Positions 16,371 through 26,678 of a stretch of DNA of 60,009 nucleotides are shown piece after piece. A program made the translations under genes and the position numbers. Every line of letters begins with the position of its first letter. The first letter of the stretch is position 1. This stretch comes from an uncultured Anaerovibrio sp. (GTDB lineage Bacteria; Bacillota; Negativicutes; Selenomonadales; Selenomonadaceae): assembly GCA_934196075.1 (NCBI GenBank), contig CAKPVW010000009.1, positions 1-60,009 of the forward strand. The letters are read 5' to 3'. The notes below the pieces were generated by a model. It was not told where the DNA came from and made no database searches. It saw only the letters and a list, made by a program, of their open reading frames with translations.

Positions 16371-17330
16371 ATGCTAAATAATATTGCAATTTTGACAAGT
16401 GGAAATGACTGCCCCGGTTTGAATGCTGCTATCCGTGCCGTAGTGCGTACTGCTAGACATGATGGCGTGCGTATCTGGGGTGTAAGAAATGGCTTTAAGG
16501 GCCTGCTGAAGGATCAGATAGAAGAGCTGAACACCCGCAGTGTGGGGGATATTATTCAGCGTGGTGGTACTGTATTAGGTACAGGCCGCTGCCCTGAGTT
16601 CATGGAAGAGGAAAGCCGCAAAATCGCTTTGGAGAATCTGCAGAAGCGTGGTATCGAAGGGCTGATTGTTATTGGCGGTGCTGGCTCTCAGGCTGGTGCT
16701 ATGGAGCTGGGCAAGCTGGGCATGAATGTAATCGGTATTCCTGGCACTATCGAGAATGATGTATGGGGAACTGATTATACTATTGGCTCTGATACTGCGG
16801 CCAATACTGTTGTAGATGCTATTAACAAATTGCGTGATACAGCCTGCGCTCATCGCCGCATTATCCTTCTTGAGGTAATGGGCAAGACCTCTGGCTGGCT
16901 GGCTATGGAAACCGGTATTGCCGGTGGCGCTGAGTATGTATTGGTACCAGAGGCTAAGTACAATCTGGATCGCATGTGCACCGAGATTCGCCAGGCCTAT
17001 GAGGCAGGCAAGCGTTACAGCATTATAGTTGTATCTGAGGGTGCAGGTTCTGCTGTAGAGTTAGGCAAGCAGGTAGGGGAGAAAACTCAGATTGATACCC
17101 GTGTAACTGTACTGGGCCACATTCAGCGTGGTGGTTCTCCTACCGTTCAGGATCGTATCAATGCCAGCCTGCTGGGTGAGAAGGCTGTATTGGGTCTGAT
17201 TAATGGCAAGACTGGTATTATGTATGGTTTGGACACTGGTACGGTTGTAGAGATTCCTTTGGAGGATGCTGCCCGCAATACCAAGACTCTGGACCCTGAG
17301 TTTATCCGTCTCTCTAGAGTATTGGCATAA
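16371..17330 (+). CDS. pfkA: 6-phosphofructokinase family protein with altered active site
   Basis: A 319-residue member of the bacterial phosphofructokinase family, collinear with E. coli PfkA. Conserved: T-S-G at 9-11, R73 in GTGRCPEF, N129/D130, R163, E in VVSEGAG, and GHIQRGGSPTVQDR. Altered (E. coli numbering in brackets): N12 [Gly12], A104 in GGAGSQ [Asp103, which contacts Mg-ATP], E128 in PGTIEND [Asp127, the catalytic base], and K172 in EVMGK [Arg171]. Gly104, which marks ATP rather than pyrophosphate use, is kept as G105. It is either a divergent enzyme or a paralogue with a changed role; a second canonical pfkA elsewhere would favour the latter. The ATG at 16371 follows GGAGG; upstream in-frame starts lie in the promoter. 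Confidence 0.85.
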   Translation: MLNNIAILTSGNDCPGLNAAIRAVVRTARHDGVRIWGVRNGFKGLLKDQIEELNTRSVGDIIQRGGTVLGTGRCPEFMEEESRKIALENLQKRGIEGLIVIGGAGSQAGAMELGKLGMNVIGIPGTIENDVWGTDYTIGSDTAANTVVDAINKLRDTACAHRRIILLEVMGKTSGWLAMETGIAGGAEYVLVPEAKYNLDRMCTEIRQAYEAGKRYSIIVVSEGAGSAVELGKQVGEKTQIDTRVTVLGHIQRGGSPTVQDRINASLLGEKAVLGLINGKTGIMYGLDTGTVVEIPLEDAARNTKTLDPEFIRLSRVLA

Positions 17331-17353
17331 ACTAATTTCATAAAAGCTTTTAG

Positions 17354-17395
17354 AAAAAGCAGGATTACCTTGAATGGGTAGTCCTGCTTTTTTGG
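17354..17395 (+). terminator. Terminator of pfkA
   Basis: AAAAGCAGGATTACC pairs with GGTAGTCCTGCTTTT (one mismatch), followed by Ts. Confidence 0.88.
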
Positions 17396-17572
17396 GGTTT
17401 TCTATCTATGCAGCTATGACCATAGTTTTATTAAATTGTTGCCAAAGAAAAATAATTGAAAAATTAGGAAAAATGTATTAAAATAAAACCAATTATGTCG
17501 GAATTGGAGAATTTATTGAGAAATATGTAGCAAGATAAATTGTCCAGGATAAATATGAGGGGATGAGAGGTT

Positions 17573-19273
17573 ATGGACAATATCAAGGTAAATGTCAAAA
17601 TTCTGATTATGGTTGTAATTGCTGTTATAGGTATGGCTATCATTGGGATTCGAGGAGCGATATCTATTCAAGCCGGCCATGAGCAGATGCAGCAGATGTA
17701 TGATGTGGAAATGAAATGCGTAGAGCTGCTGGGAGATGCTGAGGGCAAAATGCGTACTATTCAGGTACGTTCCATGCAGACAATAGCAGATCCTGCTCGA
17801 CAGGGAGCGTTGGCCCAGGAACAGCAGAAAGATATTTCTGAAATGGAGAAAATTCTGCAAGAATATGTAGTTTTGGCCAAGATGGGCGGTTCGACTGATG
17901 GCTTGGATGAAATGCTGAGCCATTGGGATAGTTTCAAAAAATCCATGCCAGCTGTTATAACAGCTGTTCAGCAGGGGGGGGCTCAGGCTGGTATTGATGA
18001 ATATAACAGAAAAGGCAAGGATGATACTGTCAAGCTAAGGGATTCTTTGAAAAGTCTGATTAATATTACCAAGGAAGAAGCAAAGACCGCCAATGAGGCT
18101 GCAGCTGAGGCAGGCCGCAGCTCCATGATGGTTATGTTGATTACCACCATAGTTTGTGTGATTCTGTTATTGGGATTTTCTTACAAGCTGATAAATTCTA
18201 TTCGCAGTGCTCTGAATATTATGGTTCACGTTTGTGACAAGCTTAGCAGTGGCAATTTTGTTGTACATACTGAGCCGTCTCAGCGGAGGGATGAGTTGGG
18301 AGATTTACAGAGAGCCTTGTATTATATGACCATCAAGATTAGTGATTTGCTGAAGGAGGTTTCTAAAACCACAGAGCAGATGGCAGCGTCTTCTCAGCAG
18401 TTGAATTCCAGCTCTATGGAATCTGCCAATGCAGCTACTTCAGTTGCGCAGTCTGTGGCAGATGCAGCTTCTGTTGTTGTTCAGCAGCAGGGAGCTGTTA
18501 CCAATGGTACAGACAGTATGGCTTCTATTAGTCAGTCTGTAAAATCCATTAGTCAGGAAACTGAGGAAGTATCTCAGGAAGCAGATCAGGCTGCCAAGAA
18601 GGCTGAGGCTGGCAATTTGGTAGTGGAAACATCCGTTAATCAGATTCATAGTGTGGAGGAAAAGGTGAGAACTACTGCTCAACTGGTGGATGAATTGGGA
18701 GAGCGTTCTCAGGAAATAGGTGCCATTGTAGATACTATTTCTAATTTGGCTGGTCAGACCAACCTATTGGCTCTCAATGCAGCGATTGAGGCCGCTAGAG
18801 CGGGTGAACAGGGTAGAGGCTTTGCCGTAGTTGCCGAGGAGGTTCGCAAGCTGGCGGAGCAGTCTGGTGAGGCAGCCCATCAGATAGCTAATTTGATTGG
18901 CAGGATTCAGGAAGATACCTCCAAGGCTGTGGCTTCCATGGATTCTGGACGTCAGGCGGTAGTACAGGGAGCAGAATCCGTGGAGGGTTTGCGTCAGGTA
19001 TTTGAGGAGATTAATGGTCTGGTTGTTGGTGTGGCTGGCAAAATTGAGAACATGTCTGATTCCATTCAGCATGTTGCCGATCAGAGCAGCGAGATAACTA
19101 ATCATATGGAACAGATTGATACCGGGGCAGCCAAGGTTGCAGAAAATATGCAGTCTATTTCTGCTGCCACTGAGGAACAGTCTGCCTCGGCTCAGGAGAT
19201 TGCTTCCGCCAGTGATGCTTTAGCTAAGCAAGCTCAAGAGGTACAGGAAAATCTTCAAAAATTCAAATTCTAA
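17573..19273 (+). CDS. Methyl-accepting chemotaxis protein
   Basis: Chemoreceptor of 566 residues. TM1 (about 8-30) is followed by a four-helix-bundle sensor (about 31-180), TM2 (about 183-205), a HAMP domain, and the long signalling coiled coil. The hairpin tip is the canonical [20 protein letters not shown], followed by [20 protein letters not shown], the CheA/CheW contact region. It ends with a Q-rich adaptation segment. The sensor resembles 4HB_MCP domains; the ligand is unknown. Transcribed alone, between two terminators. It implies a chemotaxis pathway elsewhere in the genome. Confidence 0.93.
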   Translation: MDNIKVNVKILIMVVIAVIGMAIIGIRGAISIQAGHEQMQQMYDVEMKCVELLGDAEGKMRTIQVRSMQTIADPARQGALAQEQQKDISEMEKILQEYVVLAKMGGSTDGLDEMLSHWDSFKKSMPAVITAVQQGGAQAGIDEYNRKGKDDTVKLRDSLKSLINITKEEAKTANEAAAEAGRSSMMVMLITTIVCVILLLGFSYKLINSIRSALNIMVHVCDKLSSGNFVVHTEPSQRRDELGDLQRALYYMTIKISDLLKEVSKTTEQMAASSQQLNSSSMESANAATSVAQSVADAASVVVQQQGAVTNGTDSMASISQSVKSISQETEEVSQEADQAAKKAEAGNLVVETSVNQIHSVEEKVRTTAQLVDELGERSQEIGAIVDTISNLAGQTNLLALNAAIEAARAGEQGRGFAVVAEEVRKLAEQSGEAAHQIANLIGRIQEDTSKAVASMDSGRQAVVQGAESVEGLRQVFEEINGLVVGVAGKIENMSDSIQHVADQSSEITNHMEQIDTGAAKVAENMQSISAATEEQSASAQEIASASDALAKQAQEVQENLQKFKF

Positions 19274-19301
19274 AGATCTTTAGCAAGGAAAATTCATACA
19301 A

Positions 19302-19351
19302 AAAAATGTCCTTTGAAAGCGTTTTGCATGACGCAATCAAAGGACATTTTT
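19302..19351. terminator. Bidirectional terminator
   Basis: AAAAATGTCCTTTGA pairs with TCAAAGGACATTTTT around an inner GCG/CGC stem. It can stop both the chemoreceptor gene and the facing regulator gene. Confidence 0.88.
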
Positions 19352-19381
19352 GTTAATAGGATGAGGACATGGAACACATTG

Positions 19382-21100
19382 TTAGAAAAATCTTGATTTT
19401 TGGGATAGAAACTCAATGTAACTATCTGAGGTAAGAGGTTTGGAGTAGTAAAAGCCCTGCATGGTATGACATCCCATATGAAACATTTTGCTGGCCAGCT
19501 CCTTGGTTTCTACCCCTTCGATAATTACCTTGATACCCAGCCTATTAGCGAGCTCCACAATAGTACCAAGAATAATATCAGCTCGTTGGTTTTGGGGCTG
19601 ATTATAGAAACTGCGTAAATCTATTTTTATCATATCAATAGTTAGGTTTTGCAGCAGTTTTACAGAGCTGAAATTGCTGCCGAAGGCATCCATAATAACC
19701 TGAAAACCGCAGCTTTTGAGACGACGCAGTGTCTTGAAAAATTGCTCTGGAGAATGACTGTAAGATTTTTCTGTCAGCTCCAGCCATAGCATCCATGGTT
19801 TTAGGTCGTATTTTCGCAAAAGTCGTTGCAAATAATCTACAAAGGAAACATCATAGAAATTTACATGAGAGATGTTTATGGACACAGGATAGACAGGCAG
19901 TCCCCAATCTTTTTGACGGCTGAGAAAATGACAGGCCTGTTCCCAGGCATAGCGGTCAATGCGATTGATGAAGCCATTTTTTTCAAAGATTGGTATAAAT
20001 TTTTGGGGGCTTATCATACCCTGCTGAGGATGCTGCCAGCGCAGCAATGCCTCTCCAGCCAGAGGAACTGTTTGCTCCATATCATCTTTTAGTTGATAAA
20101 TTGGCTGAAATTTTACGAAGAACTGACCATTTAGTAAAGCAAGCTCCATTTCTTTGGCGATAAGGCGCTCCTCTCTAAGCTTGTTTCTCATATCGTCATC
20201 ATAGGTCATATATCGTCTTAATTTAAGTTTTCGGGCTGAGGACATAGCTAGATGGGCTCGATCCAGCATCTGCTCTGGGGAGAGATATATATTGTCAATC
20301 GGATATACCCCAGCGTAAAAGGTAATGTTACGATAAATGGAAAGAGAATGCATCATGGCATCTAAACCTTGTACGAGCAGATCCATGTCCAACAATTCAT
20401 CAGGCATTAGCAGAGCAAAAGCATCAGCTGAAAGATGAGTAGCAATACCTCTTTTGCCTATAATGGTGTTAAAATAGGAGGCGGCGGTTTTGAGAATAAT
20501 ATCCCCAGTCTCCATATTGAAAAGTTCATTGATTAGCTTAAAGCTGGCTATATCAAAATAAACGATATAATATTTGGTATGATTGTCATCACTGATAATT
20601 TCTGGCAGCTGCTGCAAGAAGGTTTTTTGGGTGAGCAGGCCAGTTAATTGGTCAATATCAATAGCTTGCTGCATTTCATTAATGCGCCGTTCCTGTTCAC
20701 TCTGATGTATTTTGAGCAGCTCATTCTCCCGCCGTCCTAGAACGTTAAAGACACGGCAGCGTACAATCACAGGATTGTAGGGTTTGGTAATATAGTCTGC
20801 CGCTCCCTTTTCCATGGAAAGGGCTTCGCTGGCAGTGTCATTGGCTGTTGTTGTAACTATAACGGGAATATCGTTATAGCGTATGGTGGTTTTTAGGATG
20901 TCCAATACCTCTATACCGCTTATTTTGGGCATCATTAAATCCAACAGGATAATATCTATAGGCTGGCTGTACACATAATCCAGCGCCTCCTGTCCGTTCT
21001 CAGCTTGGAGAATATGAAATTCTTCCTGAAAATAGCTGGCCAAGATGATACGGTTTATTTCCTTGTCATCAACGATCAGCATGGTTTGTTTATTATCCAA
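19382..21100 (-). CDS. Response regulator with degenerate GGDEF and EAL domains
   Basis: 572 residues. REC domain about 1-120 (MLIVDDKEINR; phosphoacceptor Asp in IILLDLMMPK; Lys in YITKPYN). A GGDEF-like domain (about 150-290) has SADAF where GGDEF should be, so no diguanylate cyclase activity is expected. An EAL domain (about 315-565) keeps GEALLRW, the Asn in NISHVNF, the Glu in ELTEKS, IKIDLRSF, EGVE and QGFYYSKP, but the metal-binding DDFGTG motif reads DAFGSN. Phosphodiesterase activity is therefore doubtful; it could be a phosphorylation-controlled c-di-GMP sensor. The start is TTG at 21100 behind AGGAAG. No kinase gene is adjacent. Confidence 0.88.
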   Translation of the reverse strand: MDNKQTMLIVDDKEINRIILASYFQEEFHILQAENGQEALDYVYSQPIDIILLDLMMPKISGIEVLDILKTTIRYNDIPVIVTTTANDTASEALSMEKGAADYITKPYNPVIVRCRVFNVLGRRENELLKIHQSEQERRINEMQQAIDIDQLTGLLTQKTFLQQLPEIISDDNHTKYYIVYFDIASFKLINELFNMETGDIILKTAASYFNTIIGKRGIATHLSADAFALLMPDELLDMDLLVQGLDAMMHSLSIYRNITFYAGVYPIDNIYLSPEQMLDRAHLAMSSARKLKLRRYMTYDDDMRNKLREERLIAKEMELALLNGQFFVKFQPIYQLKDDMEQTVPLAGEALLRWQHPQQGMISPQKFIPIFEKNGFINRIDRYAWEQACHFLSRQKDWGLPVYPVSINISHVNFYDVSFVDYLQRLLRKYDLKPWMLWLELTEKSYSHSPEQFFKTLRRLKSCGFQVIMDAFGSNFSSVKLLQNLTIDMIKIDLRSFYNQPQNQRADIILGTIVELANRLGIKVIIEGVETKELASKMFHMGCHTMQGFYYSKPLTSDSYIEFLSQKSRFF

Positions 21101-21308
21101 TGCAAATCACTTCCTCTTGTTTCTCGCCTACAGATTATTTCTACAAAAAATCCGTATATCCTGCTTTTGCAGCAAATATTTTGTTTTAAAGGGAATATTT
21201 ATAAAAAAGTTTAGAAATAATAGCAAAATATCAAAATTATTAACCAGATTGAAAATCTGTAAAAAGTGTTGAGGAAAAATACACAATTGTACAAATATAA
21301 AAGAACTA

Positions 21309-21337
21309 TGGACATATAAGCCGAAAAGCGATAAAAT
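21309..21337 (+). promoter_or_regulatory. Promoter of sucCD
   Basis: TGGACA, 17 bases, TAAAAT, 42 bases before the sucC start. Confidence 0.65.
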
Positions 21338-21379
21338 AGGTACATAAACATATTGTATACAAGTTGGGGGGCAGATTGA

Positions 21380-22582
21380 ATGAATATTCATGAGTATCAG
21401 AGTAAGCAGGTACTGAAATCCTTCGGAGTCAATGTTCCAAATGGCAAGCCAGCTTTTACCGTTGAGGAAGCTGTTGAGGCTGCCAAGGAGCTGAATGCCA
21501 AGGTAACTGTTGTTAAGGCACAGATTCACGCAGGTGGCCGTGGTAAGGCTGGCGGTGTAAAGATTGCTAAGTCTCTGGATGAGGTTAAGGCATATGCAAC
21601 TGAGCTGTTGGGCAAGGTATTGGTAACTCACCAGACTGGTCCTGAGGGCAAAAAGGTAAATCGTCTTCTCATTGAGGAAGGTTCTAATATTGCCAAGGAG
21701 TATTATCTGAGCTTTGTAAATGACCGCAATACTGCCAAGATCGTTATGATTGGCTCTGAGGAAGGCGGCATGGAAATCGAGAAGGTTGCTGCAGAGCAGC
21801 CTGAGAAGATTATCAAGGAGTACATTGATATTTCTGTTGGTCTGCTGCCATTCCAGGCTACCCGCATGGCTTACAAGATGAACTTCAAGCCAGAGGTTGT
21901 TCGTAAGGCTGCTGCTACTATGCAGAAGCTGTACAATGCTTTCATCGGCAAGGATTGCAGCCAGGTTGAGATTAACCCATTGGTTGTTACTGCTGAGGAC
22001 GATGTAATCTGCTTGGATGCTAAGCTGAACTTTGATGATAGCGGACTGTTCCGTCATCCTGATATTGTTGAGCTGCGGGACAAGACTGAGGAGGATCCAA
22101 AGGAGCTGTGGGCAGCTGAAGAGGGCCTCAACTATGTAAATCTGGGTGGCGATGTAGCCTGCATGGTAAACGGTGCTGGTTTGGCTATGGCTACTGTAGA
22201 TATTCTGAAGTATTATGGTGGTGACCCTGCAAACTTCCTGGATGTAGGCGGCAGCTCCACTCCTGAGAAGATTGCTACTGCATTTGAGATTATGCTGGAT
22301 GGCGGTCAGGCTAAGGGTATCTTCGTAAATATCTTCGGTGGCATTAACCGCTGTGATGTTATTGCCGAGGGTATTCAGAAGGCAGCTCAGATTATTGCTG
22401 AGAAGACCGGTACTGATGGTATTCCTGTTCCTGTAGTAGTTCGTCTTGAGGGTACCAATGTAGAATTGGGCCGCAAGATTCTCACTGACAAGCCTGTAAA
22501 GAACGTTATCATGGCTCCAACCATGGAGGGCGGCGCAGAGCAGATTGTGGGTCTCGTTAAAGAGGCTGAGAAGAACGCTTAA
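21380..22582 (+). CDS. sucC: Succinate-CoA ligase (ADP-forming), beta subunit
   Basis: 400-residue ATP-grasp subunit that, with SucD, interconverts succinyl-CoA plus ADP and phosphate with succinate, CoA and ATP. Family features: [17 protein letters not shown], the nucleotide region [16 protein letters not shown], and in the C-terminal domain [13 protein letters not shown] and [18 protein letters not shown]. In a succinate- or propionate-forming fermenter it links the methylmalonyl-CoA branch to ATP or CoA recycling; this role is inferred. GGGGGG lies before the ATG. sucD follows after 20 bases. Confidence 0.96.
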   Translation: MNIHEYQSKQVLKSFGVNVPNGKPAFTVEEAVEAAKELNAKVTVVKAQIHAGGRGKAGGVKIAKSLDEVKAYATELLGKVLVTHQTGPEGKKVNRLLIEEGSNIAKEYYLSFVNDRNTAKIVMIGSEEGGMEIEKVAAEQPEKIIKEYIDISVGLLPFQATRMAYKMNFKPEVVRKAAATMQKLYNAFIGKDCSQVEINPLVVTAEDDVICLDAKLNFDDSGLFRHPDIVELRDKTEEDPKELWAAEEGLNYVNLGGDVACMVNGAGLAMATVDILKYYGGDPANFLDVGGSSTPEKIATAFEIMLDGGQAKGIFVNIFGGINRCDVIAEGIQKAAQIIAEKTGTDGIPVPVVVRLEGTNVELGRKILTDKPVKNVIMAPTMEGGAEQIVGLVKEAEKNA

Positions 22583-22602
22583 GGAAAAGGAGGATTTCTA
22601 AG

Positions 22603-23508
22603 ATGAGTATTATTTTAGATAAAGATACAAAGGTTATTGTACAGGGCATTACCGGTAAAACCGCAATGTTCCATACCAAGCAGATGCTGGAATATGGCAC
22701 CAAGATCGTAGCAGGTGTTACTCCTGGCAAGGCTGGTCAGGTTGTAGAGGGTGTACCTGTGTTCAACTCTGTTCAGGATGCTGTTGAGGCTACTGGTGCT
22801 ACTGCTTCTGTAGTATTCGTACCACCTCGTTTCGCTGCTGATTCCATCATGGAGGGCGTTGAGGCTGGCTTGGATTTGGTTGTCTGCATTACTGAGCATG
22901 TACCTGTTCAGGATATGATTAAGGTTCGTGCTTATATGGAAGGCAAAAAGACTCGCTTGATTGGACCAAACTGCCCTGGTATTCTTACCGTTGGCGAGGC
23001 CAAGCTGGGTATTATCCCAGGCTATATCTACAAGAAGGGCCATGTTGGTGTAATTTCCCGTTCCGGAACCTTGACCTATGAGGCTTCCTTCCAGCTGTCT
23101 CAGGCAGGCTTGGGTCAGACTACTGCTGTTGGTATCGGTGGTGACCCAGTTAAGGGTACTGATTTCATTGATGCTTTGAAGCTCTTCAAGGATGATGATG
23201 ATACTCTGGCTCTCATTATGATTGGTGAGATTGGCGGTACTGCTGAGGAAGATGCTGCTAAGTGGATTGCTGAAAACATGCCTAACAAGCCAGTTGTAGG
23301 CTTTATTGCTGGTGTTCAGGCGCCTCCAGGCAAGCGCATGGGCCATGCTGGTGCTATTATCGCTGGCGGCAAGGGCACTGCTGCTGACAAGATTAAGGCT
23401 CTCAATGCTGTTGGTATTCCAGTAGCTGAGAACGTAGCTCAGATTGGTGAGACCATGGTTAATCTCCTGAAGGAGAAGGGCCTATATGAGAAGTGCCATA
23501 CCTGCTAA
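22603..23508 (+). CDS. sucD: Succinate-CoA ligase, alpha subunit
   Basis: 301 residues. CoA-binding Rossmann domain at the N-terminus ([20 protein letters not shown]), then [10 protein letters not shown] and [14 protein letters not shown]. The phosphorylated active-site histidine lies in [25 protein letters not shown] precedes the ATG. Its codon bias matches sucC, as expected for an equimolar complex. Confidence 0.96.
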   Translation: MSIILDKDTKVIVQGITGKTAMFHTKQMLEYGTKIVAGVTPGKAGQVVEGVPVFNSVQDAVEATGATASVVFVPPRFAADSIMEGVEAGLDLVVCITEHVPVQDMIKVRAYMEGKKTRLIGPNCPGILTVGEAKLGIIPGYIYKKGHVGVISRSGTLTYEASFQLSQAGLGQTTAVGIGGDPVKGTDFIDALKLFKDDDDTLALIMIGEIGGTAEEDAAKWIAENMPNKPVVGFIAGVQAPPGKRMGHAGAIIAGGKGTAADKIKALNAVGIPVAENVAQIGETMVNLLKEKGLYEKCHTC

Positions 23509-23539
23509 TCAATCAGGCAAATAAATAATAGACAAATTG

Positions 23540-23569
23540 CGGGATGCTGTTGAGCAGTGTCCCGTTTTT
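23540..23569 (+). terminator. Terminator of sucCD
   Basis: CGGGA..GCTG pairs with GCAG..TCCCG over loop TTGA, then five Ts. Confidence 0.85.
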
Positions 23570-23632
23570 GTTTTTTATTTTTGGGGTTTGTGGTATAATG
23601 GTGTAGAATTTGTTTTTTAGGGGTGTGATTTT

Positions 23633-24517
23633 ATGGCAAGGATTAAAAAGGCAGTTATTCCGGCTGCTGGCTTTGGTACCAGATTTTTGCCGGCTACCAA
23701 GGCAACACCAAAGGAAATGTTGCCCATTGTAGATAAACCAACTATTCAGTATATTGTGGAGGAGGCTTTGGCCAGTGGCATTGAGGAAATTCTGATTATC
23801 AGCGGTCATGCCAAAAGAGCCATTGAGGATCATTTTGATTCAGCCCCTATCCTGGAACGGGAGCTGGAGGTCAAAGGCAAGGAAGATTTGCTGGCCATTG
23901 TAAGGGAAACAGCAGATATAAATGTTCACTATATTCGCCAGAAGAAAATGCGGGGCTTAGGGGATGCCATCTTATGTGCCAAGTCCTTTATGGCAGGTGA
24001 GCCTTTTGCGGTGCTCCTAGGAGACGATGTGGTTTATGCAGATGCAGCCAAGGGACAGCAGCCAGCCCTGCGTCAGTTGATAGATGTCTACGATGCCTAT
24101 GGTGGTTCTGTATTGGGTTGTCAGCAGGTAGCCCCAGAGAAGGTTTCGTCCTATGGTATTGTGGCTGGCAAGGAAATTGCTGGCTCCAAGCTGCTGAAGG
24201 TAGCAGATATGATAGAAAAGCCTGAGCTTAGCGAGGCTCCTAGCAATATGGCTGTGTTGGGTAGATATATTATATCTCCTACTATTTTTGAATTGCTGGA
24301 GCATACGGCTCCAGGCAAGGGCGGCGAAGTGCAGCTTACTGATGCTTTGAAGCAGCTGGCACTGGTTGAGCCGGTTTGGGCTTATTGCTTTGAGGGTAAA
24401 AGATATGATGTAGGAGATAAGCTGGGCTTTTTGAAGGCCACTGTGGAATTTGCCCTGCGTCGTCCGGATTTAGGTGGTCCTTTTAGAACCTATTTAGAGG
24501 AACTTATGAAGGAGTGA
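23633..24517 (+). CDS. galU: UTP-glucose-1-phosphate uridylyltransferase
   Basis: Makes UDP-glucose from UTP and glucose-1-phosphate; 294 residues, cytoplasmic. N-terminal nucleotide motif AVIPAAGFGTRFLPATKATPKEMLPI, then KPTIQYIVEEA, AVLLGDDVVY and KGGEVQLTDAL, all standard for GalU. A TATAAT at 23594-23599 gives a likely promoter. galE follows after 7 bases, so UDP-glucose and UDP-galactose for surface polysaccharide are made from one operon. Confidence 0.95.
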   Translation: MARIKKAVIPAAGFGTRFLPATKATPKEMLPIVDKPTIQYIVEEALASGIEEILIISGHAKRAIEDHFDSAPILERELEVKGKEDLLAIVRETADINVHYIRQKKMRGLGDAILCAKSFMAGEPFAVLLGDDVVYADAAKGQQPALRQLIDVYDAYGGSVLGCQQVAPEKVSSYGIVAGKEIAGSKLLKVADMIEKPELSEAPSNMAVLGRYIISPTIFELLEHTAPGKGGEVQLTDALKQLALVEPVWAYCFEGKRYDVGDKLGFLKATVEFALRRPDLGGPFRTYLEELMKE

Positions 24518-24524
24518 TACAGAT

Positions 24525-25541
24525 ATGAAGATTTTTTTGGCAGGCGGTGCTGGATACATTGGTACCCATACTGCTGTTGAATTGCTGAATAATGGCTATG
24601 AGGTTGTTATTGTTGATGATTATGCCAATAGCTGTCCAGAAGCTGTGGCAAGAGTAGAGGAGCTAACAGGCAAAAAAGTGGCTCTCTACGAAGCCGATGT
24701 ACAGGATGAGCAGGCCATGGAAAGAATTATGAGGGCTGAAAAGCCTGATAGTGTAATTCATTTTGCTGGCCTGAAGGCTGTAGGTGAGTCTGTGCAGCAG
24801 CCTTTGCGATATTACCGTAACAATATAAATACTACCTTGTCTCTGTTGGAAGCTATGGAGGCAGTGGGAGTGGACAAGTTTATCTTTTCCTCTTCAGCTA
24901 CGGTATATGGTGAGCAGAATCCTTCTCCATACAAGGAGGATATGCCAAAGGGATTATGTACTAACCCTTATGGTTGGACCAAATCCATGATGGAGCAGAT
25001 TCTGGCAGATGCGGTCGTAGCCAATCCTCGTCTGGGTGTGGTTTTATTGCGGTATTTCAATCCTATTGGCGCCCATGAATCTGGTCGCATTGGTGAGGAT
25101 CCTCAGGGAATACCCAATAATTTGATGCCTTATGTTTCTCAGGTAGCCATTGGCCAGCGGGAGCAGCTGACTATTTTTGGCGGTGATTATGATACACCAG
25201 ATGGTACCTGCCTCCGGGATTATATCCATGTGGTGGATTTGGCTGAGGGCCATTTAAAGGCTGTGGAGTTCGCTAAAACGCATCAGGGCATAGATGTATT
25301 TAATCTTGGTACAGGCAAGCCATATAGTGTCCTGGATATTGTCAATACCTTCCAGGATGTTAATCAGGTACCTGTTAAATATATCATAGGGCCTCGTCGG
25401 GCTGGCGACCTGCCTATCTGCTATGCGGATGCCTCCAAGGCTAAGAAAATTTTGGGCTGGGAGGCCAAGAGAAGCTTGGCAGATATGTGTCGGGATAGCT
25501 GGAATTGGCAGAAGCACAACCCCAGGGGTTATAGAAAATAA
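24525..25541 (+). CDS. galE: UDP-glucose 4-epimerase
   Basis: Interconverts UDP-glucose and UDP-galactose; 338-residue short-chain dehydrogenase-type epimerase. NAD-binding GGAGYIGTHTAVELL, DDYANS, catalytic Ser/Thr in FSSSATVYGE, and the YxxxK motif in NPYGWTKSMMEQ; CLRDYIHVVDLAEGH further on. Located between galU and ychF. Confidence 0.95.
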   Translation: MKIFLAGGAGYIGTHTAVELLNNGYEVVIVDDYANSCPEAVARVEELTGKKVALYEADVQDEQAMERIMRAEKPDSVIHFAGLKAVGESVQQPLRYYRNNINTTLSLLEAMEAVGVDKFIFSSSATVYGEQNPSPYKEDMPKGLCTNPYGWTKSMMEQILADAVVANPRLGVVLLRYFNPIGAHESGRIGEDPQGIPNNLMPYVSQVAIGQREQLTIFGGDYDTPDGTCLRDYIHVVDLAEGHLKAVEFAKTHQGIDVFNLGTGKPYSVLDIVNTFQDVNQVPVKYIIGPRRAGDLPICYADASKAKKILGWEAKRSLADMCRDSWNWQKHNPRGYRK

Positions 25542-25571
25542 GTAAATAAAAGATAAAGGTGGAAATATATT

Positions 25572-26678
25572 TTGAGTAACTTAGAAGTTGGAATCGTTGG
25601 TTTGCCAAATGTGGGCAAAAGTACGTTGTTTAATGCTATTACCAAGGCTGGTGCCGAGGCAGCAAATTATCCCTTCTGTACCATTGAGCCTAATGTGGGT
25701 ATTGTAGATGTACCTGATAAGAGATTGCAGGTTTTGCATGAAATGTACAATTCCAAAAAAACTACTCCAGCAGCTTTTCGTTTCGTGGATATTGCTGGTC
25801 TGGTAAAAGGTGCTTCCAAGGGTGAAGGACTGGGCAACAAGTTCCTAGAGCATATTCGTCAGGTGGATGCTGTGGCTCAGGTGGTACGCTGTTTTGAGGA
25901 TGGAGATATTACCCATGTAGAGGGTTCCATTGACCCAATTCGTGATATTGAGATTATCAATACTGAGTTGTGCTTGGCTGATATGGAGGTATTGGAGCGC
26001 CGCATGCAGAAGCTGGTAAAGCTGGCTAAATCCGGTGCCAAGGAAGCCAAGGCCGAGCAGGCGGTTTTGGACAAAATAAAAGCAGCTCTGGATGAGGGCA
26101 AAACTGTCCGCAGTGTAGAGCTGTCTGATGATGAGAAGGACATGATTAAGGAAATGAATTTCCTGACCATGAAGCCTACTCTTTATGTAGCTAATGTAGG
26201 TGAGGATGAGGTTGCTACAGCTGATGCCGAAAATCCATATGTACAGAAGGTACGGGAATATGCTGCCTCTGAGAATGCTCAGGTAGTTTCCATTTCTGCC
26301 CGGGTAGAATCTGAGATTGCCGAGCTGGATGATGATGAAGCCAAGGAATTTTTGCAGGAAATGGGACTGAAGCAGTCTGGTCTTGAAAAATTGATTCATG
26401 CAGCCTTTGATTTGTTGGGGTTAATGACCTTCTTGACTGCTGGCCCTGATGAGTGTCGTGCTTGGACTATTGTCAAGGGAACTACTGCACCAAAGGCAGC
26501 AGGCAAAATTCATTCTGATATTGAGCGTGGCTTTATTCGGGCTGAGATTGTGAATTTTGATGATCTGGTAGCGGCAGGCTCCACAGCCGCAGCCCGTGAA
26601 AAGGGACAGGTACGGCTGGAAGGCAAGGACTATATCATGCAGGATGGGGATGTAACCTACTTCCGGTTTAATGTGTAA
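25572..26678 (+). CDS. ychF: Redox-regulated ATPase/GTPase YchF (OBG family)
   Basis: 368-residue P-loop protein of the Obg family that associates with ribosomes and prefers ATP. G1 is GLPNVGKSTLFNA; G3 is DIAGLVKGASKGEGLGNKFL. The coiled-coil insertion (about 140-190) and the C-terminal TGS-like domain (WTIVKGTTAPKAAGKIHSD) complete the fold. The start is TTG at 25572 behind AAAGGTGG. Its 3' end overlaps the facing amidase gene by 22 bases. Confidence 0.96.
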   Translation: MSNLEVGIVGLPNVGKSTLFNAITKAGAEAANYPFCTIEPNVGIVDVPDKRLQVLHEMYNSKKTTPAAFRFVDIAGLVKGASKGEGLGNKFLEHIRQVDAVAQVVRCFEDGDITHVEGSIDPIRDIEIINTELCLADMEVLERRMQKLVKLAKSGAKEAKAEQAVLDKIKAALDEGKTVRSVELSDDEKDMIKEMNFLTMKPTLYVANVGEDEVATADAENPYVQKVREYAASENAQVVSISARVESEIAELDDDEAKEFLQEMGLKQSGLEKLIHAAFDLLGLMTFLTAGPDECRAWTIVKGTTAPKAAGKIHSDIERGFIRAEIVNFDDLVAAGSTAAAREKGQVRLEGKDYIMQDGDVTYFRFNV

